From the NCBI GenBank assembly GCA_024235395.1, contig JACKMK010000004.1:558001-622000 (forward strand): a DNA stretch of 64,000 nt, written 5' to 3'. Numbering within the stretch: position 1 is the stretch's first letter; the number at the start of each line of letters is the position of its first letter. Origin of the DNA: Chromatiaceae bacterium (GTDB lineage Bacteria; Pseudomonadota; Gammaproteobacteria; Chromatiales; Chromatiaceae). Under the pieces are notes generated by a model, which was not told the DNA's origin, did no database searches, and saw nothing but the letters and a program-made list of their open reading frames with translations. Shown here in pieces: positions 25,629 through 33,847 of this stretch. A program made the translations under genes and the position numbers.

Positions 25629-26246
25629 TCAGCCGCCGGGGGCGGCGTCCGGGCCCCACTCGGCGATCAGGCCGGCGCGGTTTGCCTCCAGCCACTGCAG
25701 GGTGATGATCACGCTGGTCGTGTTCAGGCGCCCGAACAACTCGGCAACCGCCTCGGCGCGCGGCATCACGACCACCCGCATCTCCTCGCCCTCGTGCTCC
25801 AGACCGTAGACACCCTCGACGCCGTCCGCATCGACCCAGCCGCAGTAAAGATGGATGCGCTCGACGGACATGCCCGGGCTGACGATGAACTCGCCGATCG
25901 GCGTCAGTGCCTTGAGCGTACAGCCGGTCTCCTCGATCACTTCGCGGCGCGCCACTTCCTGCGGGGTCTCGTGCAGCGTGTCGCAGAAACCGGATACGAC
26001 CTCGATAGACCACGGCGGCTCGATCCGACCCATCAGGCCGACGCGAAACTGTTCGACCAGTACCACCCGGTCGCGGCGCGGGTCGTACAGCATCACGGCG
26101 ACCGCTGCGAGGCCCTCGATGCGTTCGCGCATGATCTCGCCGCACCAGCCACCGTGGAAGCTCGAATGCCGCAGACGATAGCGGTTCATCTTGAAGTAAC
26201 CGTCGAACACGGTCTCGTTGCGGATGACCTCGTATTTCTTTTCCAT
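25629..26246 (-). CDS. nudF: ADP-ribose pyrophosphatase-type Nudix hydrolase
   Basis: Hydrolyses ADP-ribose and related sugar nucleotides. The 205 residues start MEKKYEVIRNETVFDGYFKMNRY, characteristic of NudF; the catalytic part of the Nudix box, E-x7-REVIEETG, is intact after FCDTLHE. The family glycine normally six residues before the first Glu is seven residues before it here, a small deviation. ATG at 26246 is chosen because homology begins there, though the frame is open to 26465. It is downstream of sat behind a strong terminator. Confidence 0.88.
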   Translation of the reverse strand: MEKKYEVIRNETVFDGYFKMNRYRLRHSSFHGGWCGEIMRERIEGLAAVAVMLYDPRRDRVVLVEQFRVGLMGRIEPPWSIEVVSGFCDTLHETPQEVARREVIEETGCTLKALTPIGEFIVSPGMSVERIHLYCGWVDADGVEGVYGLEHEGEEMRVVVMPRAEAVAELFGRLNTTSVIITLQWLEANRAGLIAEWGPDAAPGG

Positions 26247-26255
26247 GACGGCGCC

Positions 26256-26286
26256 AAAAAAAAAGCCCGCTCGATTGAGCGGGCTC
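26256..26286 (-). terminator. Intrinsic terminator after sat
   Basis: On the minus strand AGCCCGCTC pairs with GAGCGGGCT (26264-26272 with 26277-26285, loop of four), followed by nine T (A run at 26256-26264 on the plus strand). It lies between the sat stop and the nudF start. Confidence 0.92.
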
Positions 26287-26311
26287 ATTATGACGCAATG
26301 CCTGCGGCGTA

Positions 26312-27499
26312 TCAGTTCAACGACTGATAATAATCGATCAGGATCTGCGCGACCTCGGGGCGGGAAAACTCCTTCGGCGGTGCGACGCCGTTGCCCAGCA
26401 TCTCGCGCACCTTGGTGCCGGACAACAGGACGAAATCGTCCTTTTGGTGATCCGGCGCCTCGCACATCATCACGACCTTGTTCAGTTTCTTCGACCAGGC
26501 GGTGTGATCGGCCTTGAAGATCTCGATCTCGAGTGCGCCGGCCGGCACCTCGTCTTCGAAGATCGTCTGCGCGTCGAACGCGCCGTAGTAATCGCCGACG
26601 CCGGCGTGGTCACGACCGATGATGAAATGCGTCGCACCCATGTTCTGACGGAAGTAGGCGTGCAGCACGGCCTCCCGCGGACCGGCGTACAGCATGTCGA
26701 AGCCGTAGCCCGTGACCATCGCGCTGTTGGGTGGGAAGTAGAGCTCGACCATCTTGCGGATCGCCGCATCGCGCACCGGAGCGGGAATGTCGCCCGGCTT
26801 CAGCTTGCCCAGCAACATGTGGATCACCAGACCGTCGCAGCCGAGACGGTCCATCGCCATGTGACACAGCTCTTCGTGCGCCAGGTGCATCGGGTTGCGG
26901 GTCTGGAACGCGACGATCTTCTTCCAGCCACGCTCCTGGATCTCGTTGCGGATCTCGACGGCGGTGCGGAAGGTGTCCGGGAAATCGGTAATGAAATACG
27001 AGAAGTTCAGCACCTGGATCGAACCGGAAACGGCGACGCGGCCCTGCGAATTGAATGCCGCGACGCCCGGATGCTCCGGATCGGTCGTGCGATAGACCTT
27101 CTCGGTCATGATTCGCATCTGCTCGTCGGTCACCTGCTCGATCGCGTCGATGTCCATGACCGCGAGTACCGGGTTGCCCTCGACGTTCGGATCGCGCAGT
27201 GCGATGCGTTTGGCGTTGCCGATCGCATCGGTGTTTTCCACCAGGCACATCACCGGCACCGGGAAGAACGAGCCGTCGCTCAGGCGCATGCTCTGCGCGG
27301 CGCCCATCGCGTCGGCGACGTTCATGAAACCGGTCAGCGGGTTGAAGTAACCGGCGCCCATCATGACGGCGTTGCCGGCGGCCTGGGAGCTGATCACCAC
27401 CGATGGCAGACTCTCTGCCTCGTGGCTGATCGCATCGTGCTTGTCCGAGTCGTAGACGAACAGCGGGTGCAGTGTGTCGGATCCGACAGGCTTGATCAT
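26312..27499 (-). CDS. sat: Dissimilatory-type ATP sulfurylase (sulfate adenylyltransferase)
   Basis: Interconverts APS plus pyrophosphate with sulfate plus ATP. At 395 residues it is the homo-oligomeric Sat type used by sulfur oxidisers and sulfate reducers, not the CysDN assimilatory form, and it lacks an APS kinase domain. Active-site motifs: QTRNPMHLAHEEL (Q-x-R-N-x-x-H-x-x-H), GRDHAGVGDYYG, and the C-terminal FSRPEVAQIL. In a sulfur oxidiser it forms ATP and sulfate from APS made by AprAB, which is not in this window. It is a single-gene unit with its own terminator; GGAGG precedes the ATG. Confidence 0.96.
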   Translation of the reverse strand: MIKPVGSDTLHPLFVYDSDKHDAISHEAESLPSVVISSQAAGNAVMMGAGYFNPLTGFMNVADAMGAAQSMRLSDGSFFPVPVMCLVENTDAIGNAKRIALRDPNVEGNPVLAVMDIDAIEQVTDEQMRIMTEKVYRTTDPEHPGVAAFNSQGRVAVSGSIQVLNFSYFITDFPDTFRTAVEIRNEIQERGWKKIVAFQTRNPMHLAHEELCHMAMDRLGCDGLVIHMLLGKLKPGDIPAPVRDAAIRKMVELYFPPNSAMVTGYGFDMLYAGPREAVLHAYFRQNMGATHFIIGRDHAGVGDYYGAFDAQTIFEDEVPAGALEIEIFKADHTAWSKKLNKVVMMCEAPDHQKDDFVLLSGTKVREMLGNGVAPPKEFSRPEVAQILIDYYQSLN

Positions 27500-27697
27500 T
27501 CGGGAACCTCCTGGAAGGTCGTAGTGCGGGGGCTTTCAGCCCGTCCGGGTCGATTGTGGGCAACCGAAACGCGTCAACTAACCTCTTGTATTAATTAACA
27601 ATCGGCTAACTATATTCCGATACCCTTATAAACTGGCGGATTAAACTACCAAACCTGACCCATTCGTGTGCAATGGTTCTTTTTATGTAGCGGTAAA
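27500..27697. other. AT-rich upstream region of sat
   Basis: Noncoding. An imperfect palindrome TTGTATTAATTAACAA at 27586-27601 sits about 87 bases upstream of the sat start. It could be an operator or part of the promoter. The surrounding 27575-27660 is AT-rich against a GC-rich background. Confidence 0.45.
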
Positions 27698-27929
27698 AAA
27701 TCGCCGGGAGCGATTTTTCACGAGCGCAGCGAGCCCGGAGGGTGGCCCACAGGGATGTGGGCCATCAATAATCGCCGGGAGCGATTTTGACTACGGGCAT
27801 CCTGCCTTCGCCCTGGCGGGCCGGCCTGCGGCCGTTGCGCAACGTTCCAGACGATGCGCTCACGAGCGCAGCGAGCCCGGAGGGTGGCCCACAGGGATGT
27901 GGGCCATCAATAATCGCCGGGAGCGATTT
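27698..27929. repeat. Cluster of palindromic intergenic repeat elements
   Basis: Two identical 69-base copies lie at 27719-27787 and 27861-27929, 142 bases apart, and their similarity runs about ten bases further. Each contains two hairpins: a perfect nine-pair stem TGGCCCACA/TGTGGGCCA with loop GGGA, and AATCGC/GCGATT with loop CGGGA. A third copy of the small hairpin stands alone at 27698-27716 just before the first unit. The composition and modular hairpins are those of dispersed REP-type elements. Whether they recur across the genome cannot be seen from this window. The last copy ends 22 bases past the pyrF stop. Confidence 0.85.
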
Positions 27930-27951
27930 CGACTGCGGACAGGCCGAGCGC

Positions 27952-28674
27952 TCAGCCGAGCGCGCCTGCAACCTCTGCGTTGATCGCCGCCAGGCTGGCC
28001 GCCGGATCCGAGGCCGCGGTGATGGGTCGGCCGACGACGAGATAATTCGCGCCGGCGCGGATCGCATCGCCCGGCGTCATGATGCGCCGCTGGTCGTCTG
28101 TCGACGACCCGACCGGTCGCACGCCGGGTGTCACCAGCTGGAATCCGGGACTGCGTTCGGCGCGCAAAGCGGCGACCTCGAGCGGCGAACAGACGACACC
28201 GTCGAGGCCGCTCTGCTCACTGAGCGCCGCCAGGCGCAGCACATTGTCTGCGGGCGATCCGCCCAACCCGACCTCGGCGATGTCTTCCTGTGCCAGGCTC
28301 GTGAGAATCGTCACCGCGATCAGCAGCGGCCGCGAGTCGATCTGCGCCAGGCGTTCGGCCGCGGCACTCATCATGCGTCGCCCCCCCGAGGCATGCACGT
28401 TGATCATCCAGACCCCGAGGTCCGCCGCAGCGGCGCAGGCTGCGGCGACCGTGTTCGGGATGTCGTGGTACTTGAGGTCGAGAAACACCTCGAATCCACG
28501 CCCGACCACCTGCTCGACCAACGCCGGCCCGGCGCGGGTGAACAACTCCTTGCCGATCTTCACCCGGCACTGCGTCGCGTCGAGTCGCTCGAGCAGATCG
28601 AGCGCTGGTGCCGGTGCCGGAAAATCGAGCGCGACGATGACGCGCGGTTCGGTGCTTTGCTGGTAGTCACTCAT
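27952..28674 (-). CDS. pyrF: Orotidine 5'-phosphate decarboxylase
   Basis: Final step of UMP synthesis. The catalytic signature FLDLKYHDIPNTV carries the Lys-Asp charge network; PRVIVALDF opens the barrel and VVGRPIT near the end is the phosphate site. ATG at 28674 gives 240 residues, the normal length; the frame is open upstream without similarity. The lapA-lapB-pyrF order is conserved in gammaproteobacteria. Repeat elements begin right after its 3' end. Confidence 0.95.
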   Translation of the reverse strand: MSDYQQSTEPRVIVALDFPAPAPALDLLERLDATQCRVKIGKELFTRAGPALVEQVVGRGFEVFLDLKYHDIPNTVAAACAAAADLGVWMINVHASGGRRMMSAAAERLAQIDSRPLLIAVTILTSLAQEDIAEVGLGGSPADNVLRLAALSEQSGLDGVVCSPLEVAALRAERSPGFQLVTPGVRPVGSSTDDQRRIMTPGDAIRAGANYLVVGRPITAASDPAASLAAINAEVAGALG

Positions 28675-28700
28675 CGATGTGTCCGGATCGCTCCCTGGTC

Positions 28701-29870
28701 TCATGGTTCGGCATCGCCGCCCGATCGGCGTTTCAGCGTGCTCCAGCGGCGACAGCTCGGACATTGCCAATGCAGCGTCTTGGCCGCGAACCCGCAGTTC
28801 GTACATTGATACAGCGGATTCTGCTCCAGCAGGCGCCGGATATGTGGCCGCAGGCTTTCGAGGAACTGAATCGAGTGGCCTTCGGGGAGACGGGAATGCA
28901 GCTCGATGCTGCGCAGCAAGAGCGTCAGGCTCGGCTCGCGCGCCAGCTGTTCCGCCAGATAACTGGCCGCCGCGGCCTCGCCCTCCTGTTCCTTGATCAG
29001 GTCTGCGGTTGCGAGTTCCGCGCCCACGCCGGGACGCGTCGCGGCGACCTCCTGGAGATAACTGCGCAACTCCTGCAGTTCACCGAGTTGCCGGTAACCG
29101 GCGACGATCTCGGGCAACACCTCGGGCAGATACGACGCCTCCTGCTCGACGGTCTGCCGCAGCAGTTTGATCGCCGTGCGATGGTCACCCTGCAGGCTCG
29201 CGAACTGTGCCTGCAGGTGGTTTGCCCGCACGCAACCGCGATAGATGCCGAGCGCCTTCTTCAGGTGTGCATGTGCGTCGGACATCCGGCCCTGTGCCTT
29301 GGCACACAGCGCCAGTTCGCAGTGATAGTGCGATTTCTGCAGCTGCATCTTGTCGCCGGTGATCGATTCCAGCTGGTCCGTGACGTCCAGGCACGCCTGC
29401 CAGTCCTGTTCCTTCTCGTAGATGATGCGCAGGTTCTTGAGTGCCGGTTTGACGTGCAGCTTGGTCTCTTTCAGTTCGCGGAAGAGGTTTTCGGCACGGT
29501 CGAACAGACCGGCGCGCATATAGTCCTGCCCCAACTCGAGCAGCGCCTGCGCACGCTGTTCCCGCGTCAATGCCGGACGCGCTATCAGATTCTGGTGTAT
29601 GCGGATCGCACGCTCGACCTCGCCACGCCGGCGAAACAGGCTGCCCAAGGCGAGGTGCGTCTCGACCGTATCGCTGTCGACCTCGAGCATCTCCACGAAC
29701 GCATCGATCGCCTTGTCGGGTTCTTCGTTCAGCAGATGGTTGAGACCGCGAAAATACACCGGACCCGTCTCGCCAACGCACTGCCCCTTTTCCTTGGTCG
29801 CACTCTTGCGCGCAGCGAACCACCCGGAGGCGGCCGCCACTGGCAACAACAAGAGGAGCAGTTCCTGCAC
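28701..29870 (-). CDS. lapB: Lipopolysaccharide assembly protein B (LapB/YciM)
   Basis: Membrane-anchored TPR protein that couples LPS synthesis to FtsH proteolysis of LpxC. The N-terminal helix (residues 1-17) is the membrane anchor; TPR-like repeats fill most of the 389 residues (GLNHLLNEEPDKAIDAFVEML, LGSLFRRRGEVERAIRIHQNL and similar pairs, each seen in part); the C-terminal rubredoxin-like zinc site is CTNCGF…CPSCRRW. Length and architecture match E. coli. lapA ends five bases upstream. Confidence 0.95.
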   Translation of the reverse strand: MQELLLLLLPVAAASGWFAARKSATKEKGQCVGETGPVYFRGLNHLLNEEPDKAIDAFVEMLEVDSDTVETHLALGSLFRRRGEVERAIRIHQNLIARPALTREQRAQALLELGQDYMRAGLFDRAENLFRELKETKLHVKPALKNLRIIYEKEQDWQACLDVTDQLESITGDKMQLQKSHYHCELALCAKAQGRMSDAHAHLKKALGIYRGCVRANHLQAQFASLQGDHRTAIKLLRQTVEQEASYLPEVLPEIVAGYRQLGELQELRSYLQEVAATRPGVGAELATADLIKEQEGEAAAASYLAEQLAREPSLTLLLRSIELHSRLPEGHSIQFLESLRPHIRRLLEQNPLYQCTNCGFAAKTLHWQCPSCRRWSTLKRRSGGDAEP

Positions 29871-29874
29871 TGAA

Positions 29875-30162
29875 TCAGCGTCCCTTGATCGGCATGGCGC
29901 GCAGGTTTTTCACCTCTTCGCTGACCAGACGCGTCTTGCGCCGAAGATCGGCGTTCTCCTTTTTCACGCGCATGAAATACACCATGCCTGCCAGTCCGCC
30001 GAGCAGGATGCCGCAACCCAGCGCCAGCAACAGCAGCAGGGACAACGGCAGTTCCGGTGTCATGAAATAGAGATCTACGCGCACCGGTGTGTCGTTGATG
30101 ATCGCGAAACTCGCACCGACGATCATGAACAGCAACAACAGCAGCAGTTTGACGATAACCAA
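29875..30162 (-). CDS. lapA: Lipopolysaccharide assembly protein A (LapA/YciS)
   Basis: Small inner-membrane partner of LapB with two transmembrane segments and a charged C-terminal coil (RVKKENADLRRKTRLVSEEV). The open frame extends to an ATG at 30210, but the first ten codons of that version are made of a hairpin with a T run (30183-30205). A TTG at 30162, preceded by GGGGGAAG at suitable distance, gives 95 residues, near the usual length of about 100. In E. coli ihfB precedes lapA; here a FliK-like gene does. Confidence 0.85.
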   Translation of the reverse strand: MVIVKLLLLLLFMIVGASFAIINDTPVRVDLYFMTPELPLSLLLLLALGCGILLGGLAGMVYFMRVKKENADLRRKTRLVSEEVKNLRAMPIKGR

Positions 30163-30182
30163 GGCCACTTCCCCCACGCACG

Positions 30183-30205
30183 AAAACCGGCCTGACAGGC
30201 CGGTG
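30183..30205 (-). terminator. Hairpin with T run between the FliK-like gene and lapA
   Basis: ACCGGCC pairs with GGCCGGT around TGTCA on the minus strand, followed by TTTT. It lies 43 bases after the FliK-like stop and before the chosen lapA start, so it likely terminates or attenuates read-through into lapAB. Confidence 0.75.
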
Positions 30206-30247
30206 TTCATGATAACAAGGAAAGCAAAGTGCGGTGGTTGCGCCGCT

Positions 30248-31201
30248 TCAGACGAACAGATCGACCAGCCCGTTCGCGACCGGGGTCATCGACTGCGCAC
30301 CGGCCCCGGTTTCGGGATCGGGCATTTCGTCGAGGGGCGCACCGGCGAAACCACCCTGTGCTCTCGGGTCGCCCGCTCGCCCCCCTTGCTGCGCGCCCGA
30401 ATCGTTGACGTCGGCGCGCACCAGGTTCAACGACTGCTGATCGAACATCTCGCGCAGACGCGGCAGGGCTGCCTCCAGGGCCTCCTTGACGGCGGCGTGG
30501 TGGGTGATGAACGAGACGCTGGTCTGGTCATTCTGCACGCTGACCCTGACCTCCAGGGGACCCAGATTCGGCGGGTTCAACTTCAGCTTGGCGAACTGCT
30601 GGTCGCCCTGCACCATCCACATCACGCGGTCGGCGATCGCCCGGTCCCACCCCTTCCCGGCCACCGCCTGTGGGACCACCATGTCGAGCAGGCTGCTCGC
30701 AAGCTGGGCGGGAAGCGGTGAACTCGGTGATGCCCCGTTGCCGGCCTGCAGAGGCGTCAGCGCCTGCAGGATCTGCATCGGCGAATCCAGCCGCTCCAGT
30801 CCGGACATCACGGAGGGTACGACCGGGACCGGAACGCCTGCGGCGGCGCCCCTGCCCTCGCCCTGCGGTACGCTGGACACCGCATCGCCGGTGGCCTGTG
30901 AAAACCGGTCGCGCAGCACCGCAAGGAACGGCTGTTCAGGCCGCTCCGCGGCGACCTTGTCGAGGAGCGACCTTGCCGCCTGCGGCAAGTTCATGCCGCC
31001 AGTCACCAACTCGTCGAGCTGTTGCAGCAGTGGTGGCGACAGCTGTAGCAGCATCGCCTGCAACTCGCCGCCGGCACCGACGGCCGGGTCCTCGACGGCC
31101 TCCAGCAGGTTCAGCAAGGTCGCTGTCGAGTCGTTCCGGGCCGCACCCTGCGGACTCACCAGACCCTGAACGGCCGACCCCAGCATGGACAACTGGAACA
31201 T
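30248..31201 (-). CDS. FliK-like hook-length control domain protein
   Basis: A 317-residue protein with the FliK C-terminal domain: AKLKLNPPNLGPLEVRVSVQND and VKEALEAALPRLREMFDQQSLNLVRADV, seen in parts at about residues 205-270. The N-terminal two thirds are low-complexity, rich in Pro, Gly, Ala and Leu, as in FliK molecular rulers, but short. No other flagellar gene is nearby, so it may be an orphan relative of FliK. ATG at 31201 follows GGAAG; in-frame codons above it add no similarity. It occupies the ihfB position upstream of lapA. Confidence 0.82.
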   Translation of the reverse strand: MFQLSMLGSAVQGLVSPQGAARNDSTATLLNLLEAVEDPAVGAGGELQAMLLQLSPPLLQQLDELVTGGMNLPQAARSLLDKVAAERPEQPFLAVLRDRFSQATGDAVSSVPQGEGRGAAAGVPVPVVPSVMSGLERLDSPMQILQALTPLQAGNGASPSSPLPAQLASSLLDMVVPQAVAGKGWDRAIADRVMWMVQGDQQFAKLKLNPPNLGPLEVRVSVQNDQTSVSFITHHAAVKEALEAALPRLREMFDQQSLNLVRADVNDSGAQQGGRAGDPRAQGGFAGAPLDEMPDPETGAGAQSMTPVANGLVDLFV

Positions 31202-31354
31202 GATCTGTCTTCCACGTCCGATTGAGATGGCCAAGGTGCTGCAGGCTTCGTGCCAGCGACGATTCCCGGACAGCGGGTGGCTTTGAACGCCCGCGCGCTT
31301 CCGCTAGGCTCGCCTCACCTTGGACAGCGCCCTGATCGGGCAAGGGACAGATTG

Positions 31355-32068
31355 ATGGACGAATTCGACAAGGCCGTGGTCGTCGTGACCGGCGCGGCGG
31401 GCAACCTCGGCCGCGCGGTCGCCGAGGCCTTCGCGGCACGCGGCGCCCACCTCGCGCTGCTCGACCGCAACATGGACGGCGTCGCCGCGACGATCGAGGC
31501 GTGCAGCGGACAGACCTCCGCAAAGGCCTTCGCCGTGGACCTGATGGACAGCGCCTCGGTCGACGCCGCACTGTCAGACGTCCTGCAGGCGTTTGGCCAC
31601 ATCGACGTGCTCGCCAACATCGCCGGCGGCTTCACGATGGGACCGCGGATCCAGGACACCGAAGATCGCGACTGGGCATTCATGATGGACCTCAACGCGC
31701 GTTCGGTGTTCTACACCTGCAGGCGGACGATCCCGGCGATGCTGGACAACGGCGGCGGGCGCATCATCAACGTCTCGGCGCGTGCGGCCGAACAACCCAA
31801 AGGCAAGATGGGGCCCTACTGCGCCTCCAAGGCGGCGGTGCTGACATTGACCGAGTCGCTCGCCGCGGAGAACCGCCACGACAACATCAATGTGAACTGC
31901 ATACTTCCCGGGACGATCGATACGCCGCAGAACCGCGAAGCGATGCCCGACGCCGACCACAGTCGATGGGTACCGCCGGCGGCGCTGGCCGATGTCGTGA
32001 TGTTTCTTGCCTCGAACGCGGCACGTTGCGTCACCGGTGCGGCCGTCCCCGTGTACGGCCAGAGCTGA
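31355..32068 (+). CDS. Short-chain dehydrogenase/reductase
   Basis: A 237-residue classical SDR. Nucleotide-binding TGAAGNLGRA (TGxxxGxG) at about residues 13-22, acidic Asp after the second strand (LLDRN) favouring NAD(H), NIAGG in place of NNAG, Ser in INVSARAA, and the catalytic YCASK. Substrate unknown; the sequence is not FabG-like enough at the C terminus to call it that. AGGGA lies upstream of the ATG at 31355. Divergent from the FliK-like gene. Confidence 0.88.
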   Translation: MDEFDKAVVVVTGAAGNLGRAVAEAFAARGAHLALLDRNMDGVAATIEACSGQTSAKAFAVDLMDSASVDAALSDVLQAFGHIDVLANIAGGFTMGPRIQDTEDRDWAFMMDLNARSVFYTCRRTIPAMLDNGGGRIINVSARAAEQPKGKMGPYCASKAAVLTLTESLAAENRHDNINVNCILPGTIDTPQNREAMPDADHSRWVPPAALADVVMFLASNAARCVTGAAVPVYGQS

Positions 32069-32081
32069 TCGGCGACCGGGC

Positions 32082-32378
32082 ATGCGCGCAAAGACGCTGA
32101 GCATCGATTGCGACCCGGCCACCGCGCAGGCGCTGGGAGAGGCGATCCGCAACTTCGCCCATGCCGCCTATCCGGTTGGCGGCTCGGAATGCTCGCAGGT
32201 CGCACGCGAGGCGCTGCTCGACACGGCGGCCGCCTGCAGCGCGCACCCCGGCGGCGAACTCGTCCTGCGCCGACGCCAGCTCAGCCAGCTGCGCAGCGCG
32301 ATCACCTGGTTCTACGAAGACCGTCCGGACCCGGTCGGCGACCGACTGGCCCGGGTGCTCCAACAGCCTGGCCCCTGA
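32082..32378 (+). CDS. Conserved-looking hypothetical protein, 98 residues
   Basis: Starts 13 bases after the SDR stop and probably shares its message. The sequence is soluble, with two cysteines in its first half (SIDCDP, GSECSQVA) and a C-terminal arginine-rich helix followed by an ITWFYEDRPDP motif. Not recognised. Codon usage is like the neighbours, and the frame lies in a gap otherwise lacking genes, so coding is likely but not certain. Confidence 0.6.
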   Translation: MRAKTLSIDCDPATAQALGEAIRNFAHAAYPVGGSECSQVAREALLDTAAACSAHPGGELVLRRRQLSQLRSAITWFYEDRPDPVGDRLARVLQQPGP

Positions 32379-32397
32379 ACCGCACCGGACGAGCGCG

Positions 32398-32937
32398 CTA
32401 CAGGGTGTCCACCGCCACCCGGCGCCATTGCGCCGAACGGACGCGCCACTCGTCGTCCTGGCGGGCCAGCTGCAGGTCGAAACGGTAGGCATCGGCCTTC
32501 AGCGCGATCAAGGTCTCGACCGACTCGACCGGCGTACCGGTCATCGCGACATATACCACCGCATCGGCATGCTCGCCGTCGGGCGCGACGTCGATCGTGC
32601 GCACCACGGTCAACAGATGGATGTCGCGATGCCGGTGCAGATAACCGAGCAGCGAACGCATGGCCGCGGGCCGGTTCGGATGAAATCGATCCTGGTAGTC
32701 ATCGTGCAGGAACACCGCGGCATCGCGTACCGATCCGGATTCGACCGCCACCTCGACACCATCGACCAGTGCGCGAATCGCCTGTTCCGGCGTTGTGTCG
32801 TCGGCGCAGCCCACGACCGCGAGCAACGCCAGGGCGATCGCCAGGCCGCTTAGGACGCGACCGGTACGGCGTGCCGCCGCGACCCCGGCCGAGGCCGATC
32901 GCTTACCGGCCGTGACGGCGGGATCGTAAGGTCTCAC
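32398..32937 (-). CDS. Putative lipoprotein with SnoaL/NTF2-like body
   Basis: About 179 residues downstream of dapB. A long basic N-region is followed by a hydrophobic core and lipobox AVVGC (Cys about 44). The body (AIRALVDGVEVAVESGSVRDAAVFLHDDYQDRF ... FDLQLARQDDEWRVRSAQWRRV, seen in parts) has the length and pattern of an NTF2/SnoaL-like cone fold, which is inference. The start is uncertain: a GTG at 32937, six bases after dapB, is favoured; no strong ribosome site. The frame is open upstream within dapB. Confidence 0.7.
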   Translation of the reverse strand: MRPYDPAVTAGKRSASAGVAAARRTGRVLSGLAIALALLAVVGCADDTTPEQAIRALVDGVEVAVESGSVRDAAVFLHDDYQDRFHPNRPAAMRSLLGYLHRHRDIHLLTVVRTIDVAPDGEHADAVVYVAMTGTPVESVETLIALKADAYRFDLQLARQDDEWRVRSAQWRRVAVDTL

Positions 32938-32942
32938 GGCGC

Positions 32943-33749
32943 TCAACGCAGGCCGAGCACGTCCTGCATGTCGTAGAGGCCCGTGCCCTTGCCGGCGACC
33001 CACCCGGCGGCACGCAGGGCCCCCTTGGCGAAGGTCATGCGACTGGAGGCCTTGTGCGCGATCTCCACCCGCTCACCCTCGGTCGCGAACCAGACCGTGT
33101 GTTCGCCGACGACGTCACCCGCGCGGATGGTCTCGAAGCCGATGGTCTTACGCTCGCGTGCCCCGGTCTGCCCCTCGCGGCCATACACCGCGACCTCGCC
33201 GAGGTCGCGTCCGAGCGCGTCGGCGATCACCTCGCCCATGCGCAACGCGGTACCCGACGGTGCATCGACCTTGTGCCGATGATGCGCCTCGATGATCTCG
33301 ATATCCGCGTCGTCTCCCATCACCTCGGCCGCAAGCTGCAACAGGCGGAAGCACAGGTTCACGCCGACGCTCATGTTGGGGGCGAACACGATACCGATCT
33401 GCCCGGATGCATCGACGATGGTCTGCTTCTGCGCCTCGCTGAGGCCGGTGGTGCCGATCACCATCGCCTTGCCGTGCTGACGGCAGACATCCAGGTGGAC
33501 CATGGTCGCAGTCGGCCCTGTGAAATCGATGACCACGTCGAAATCGTCGATCACCTTGGTCAGGCTGTGCGATATCGCGACACCCAGTTTGCCGACACCG
33601 GCGACCTCCCCCGCATCGACGCCGACCAGTGTCGAGTCGGGCTGTTCGGTGGCCGCCTTCAGGGCCAGACCTTCGGCACCGGCGAGTGCCTGGATCAACG
33701 TCTTCCCCATGCGCCCACCGGCACCTACCACAGCTACTCGAATCATCAT
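32943..33749 (-). CDS. dapB: 4-hydroxy-tetrahydrodipicolinate reductase
   Basis: NAD(P)H-dependent step of lysine and diaminopimelate synthesis. The nucleotide motif VVGAGGRMGKTLI opens the protein and EAHHRHKVDAPSGTALR carries the catalytic His-His and Lys. Length 268, close to E. coli 273. Two adjacent ATG codons (33749 and 33746) could start it. In many gammaproteobacteria dapB follows dnaJ, as here on the same strand 99 bases downstream. Confidence 0.97.
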   Translation of the reverse strand: MMIRVAVVGAGGRMGKTLIQALAGAEGLALKAATEQPDSTLVGVDAGEVAGVGKLGVAISHSLTKVIDDFDVVIDFTGPTATMVHLDVCRQHGKAMVIGTTGLSEAQKQTIVDASGQIGIVFAPNMSVGVNLCFRLLQLAAEVMGDDADIEIIEAHHRHKVDAPSGTALRMGEVIADALGRDLGEVAVYGREGQTGARERKTIGFETIRAGDVVGEHTVWFATEGERVEIAHKASSRMTFAKGALRAAGWVAGKGTGLYDMQDVLGLR

Positions 33750-33847
33750 CCCGTCCTGTTTTCGATCGTTATCGGTGTGCGGAACGCGCTATCCGCCCGG
33801 CACCCCGCGCCGCCAAGGCCGTCCGGCGGACGGCTGCTCAGCCGTGT

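Noticed and set aside
27666..27983. A 105-codon frame across the repeat cluster
   Set aside because: Its sequence is explained by the repeated palindromic units; the duplicated HERSEPGGWPTGMW string is a product of the repeat, not a gene.
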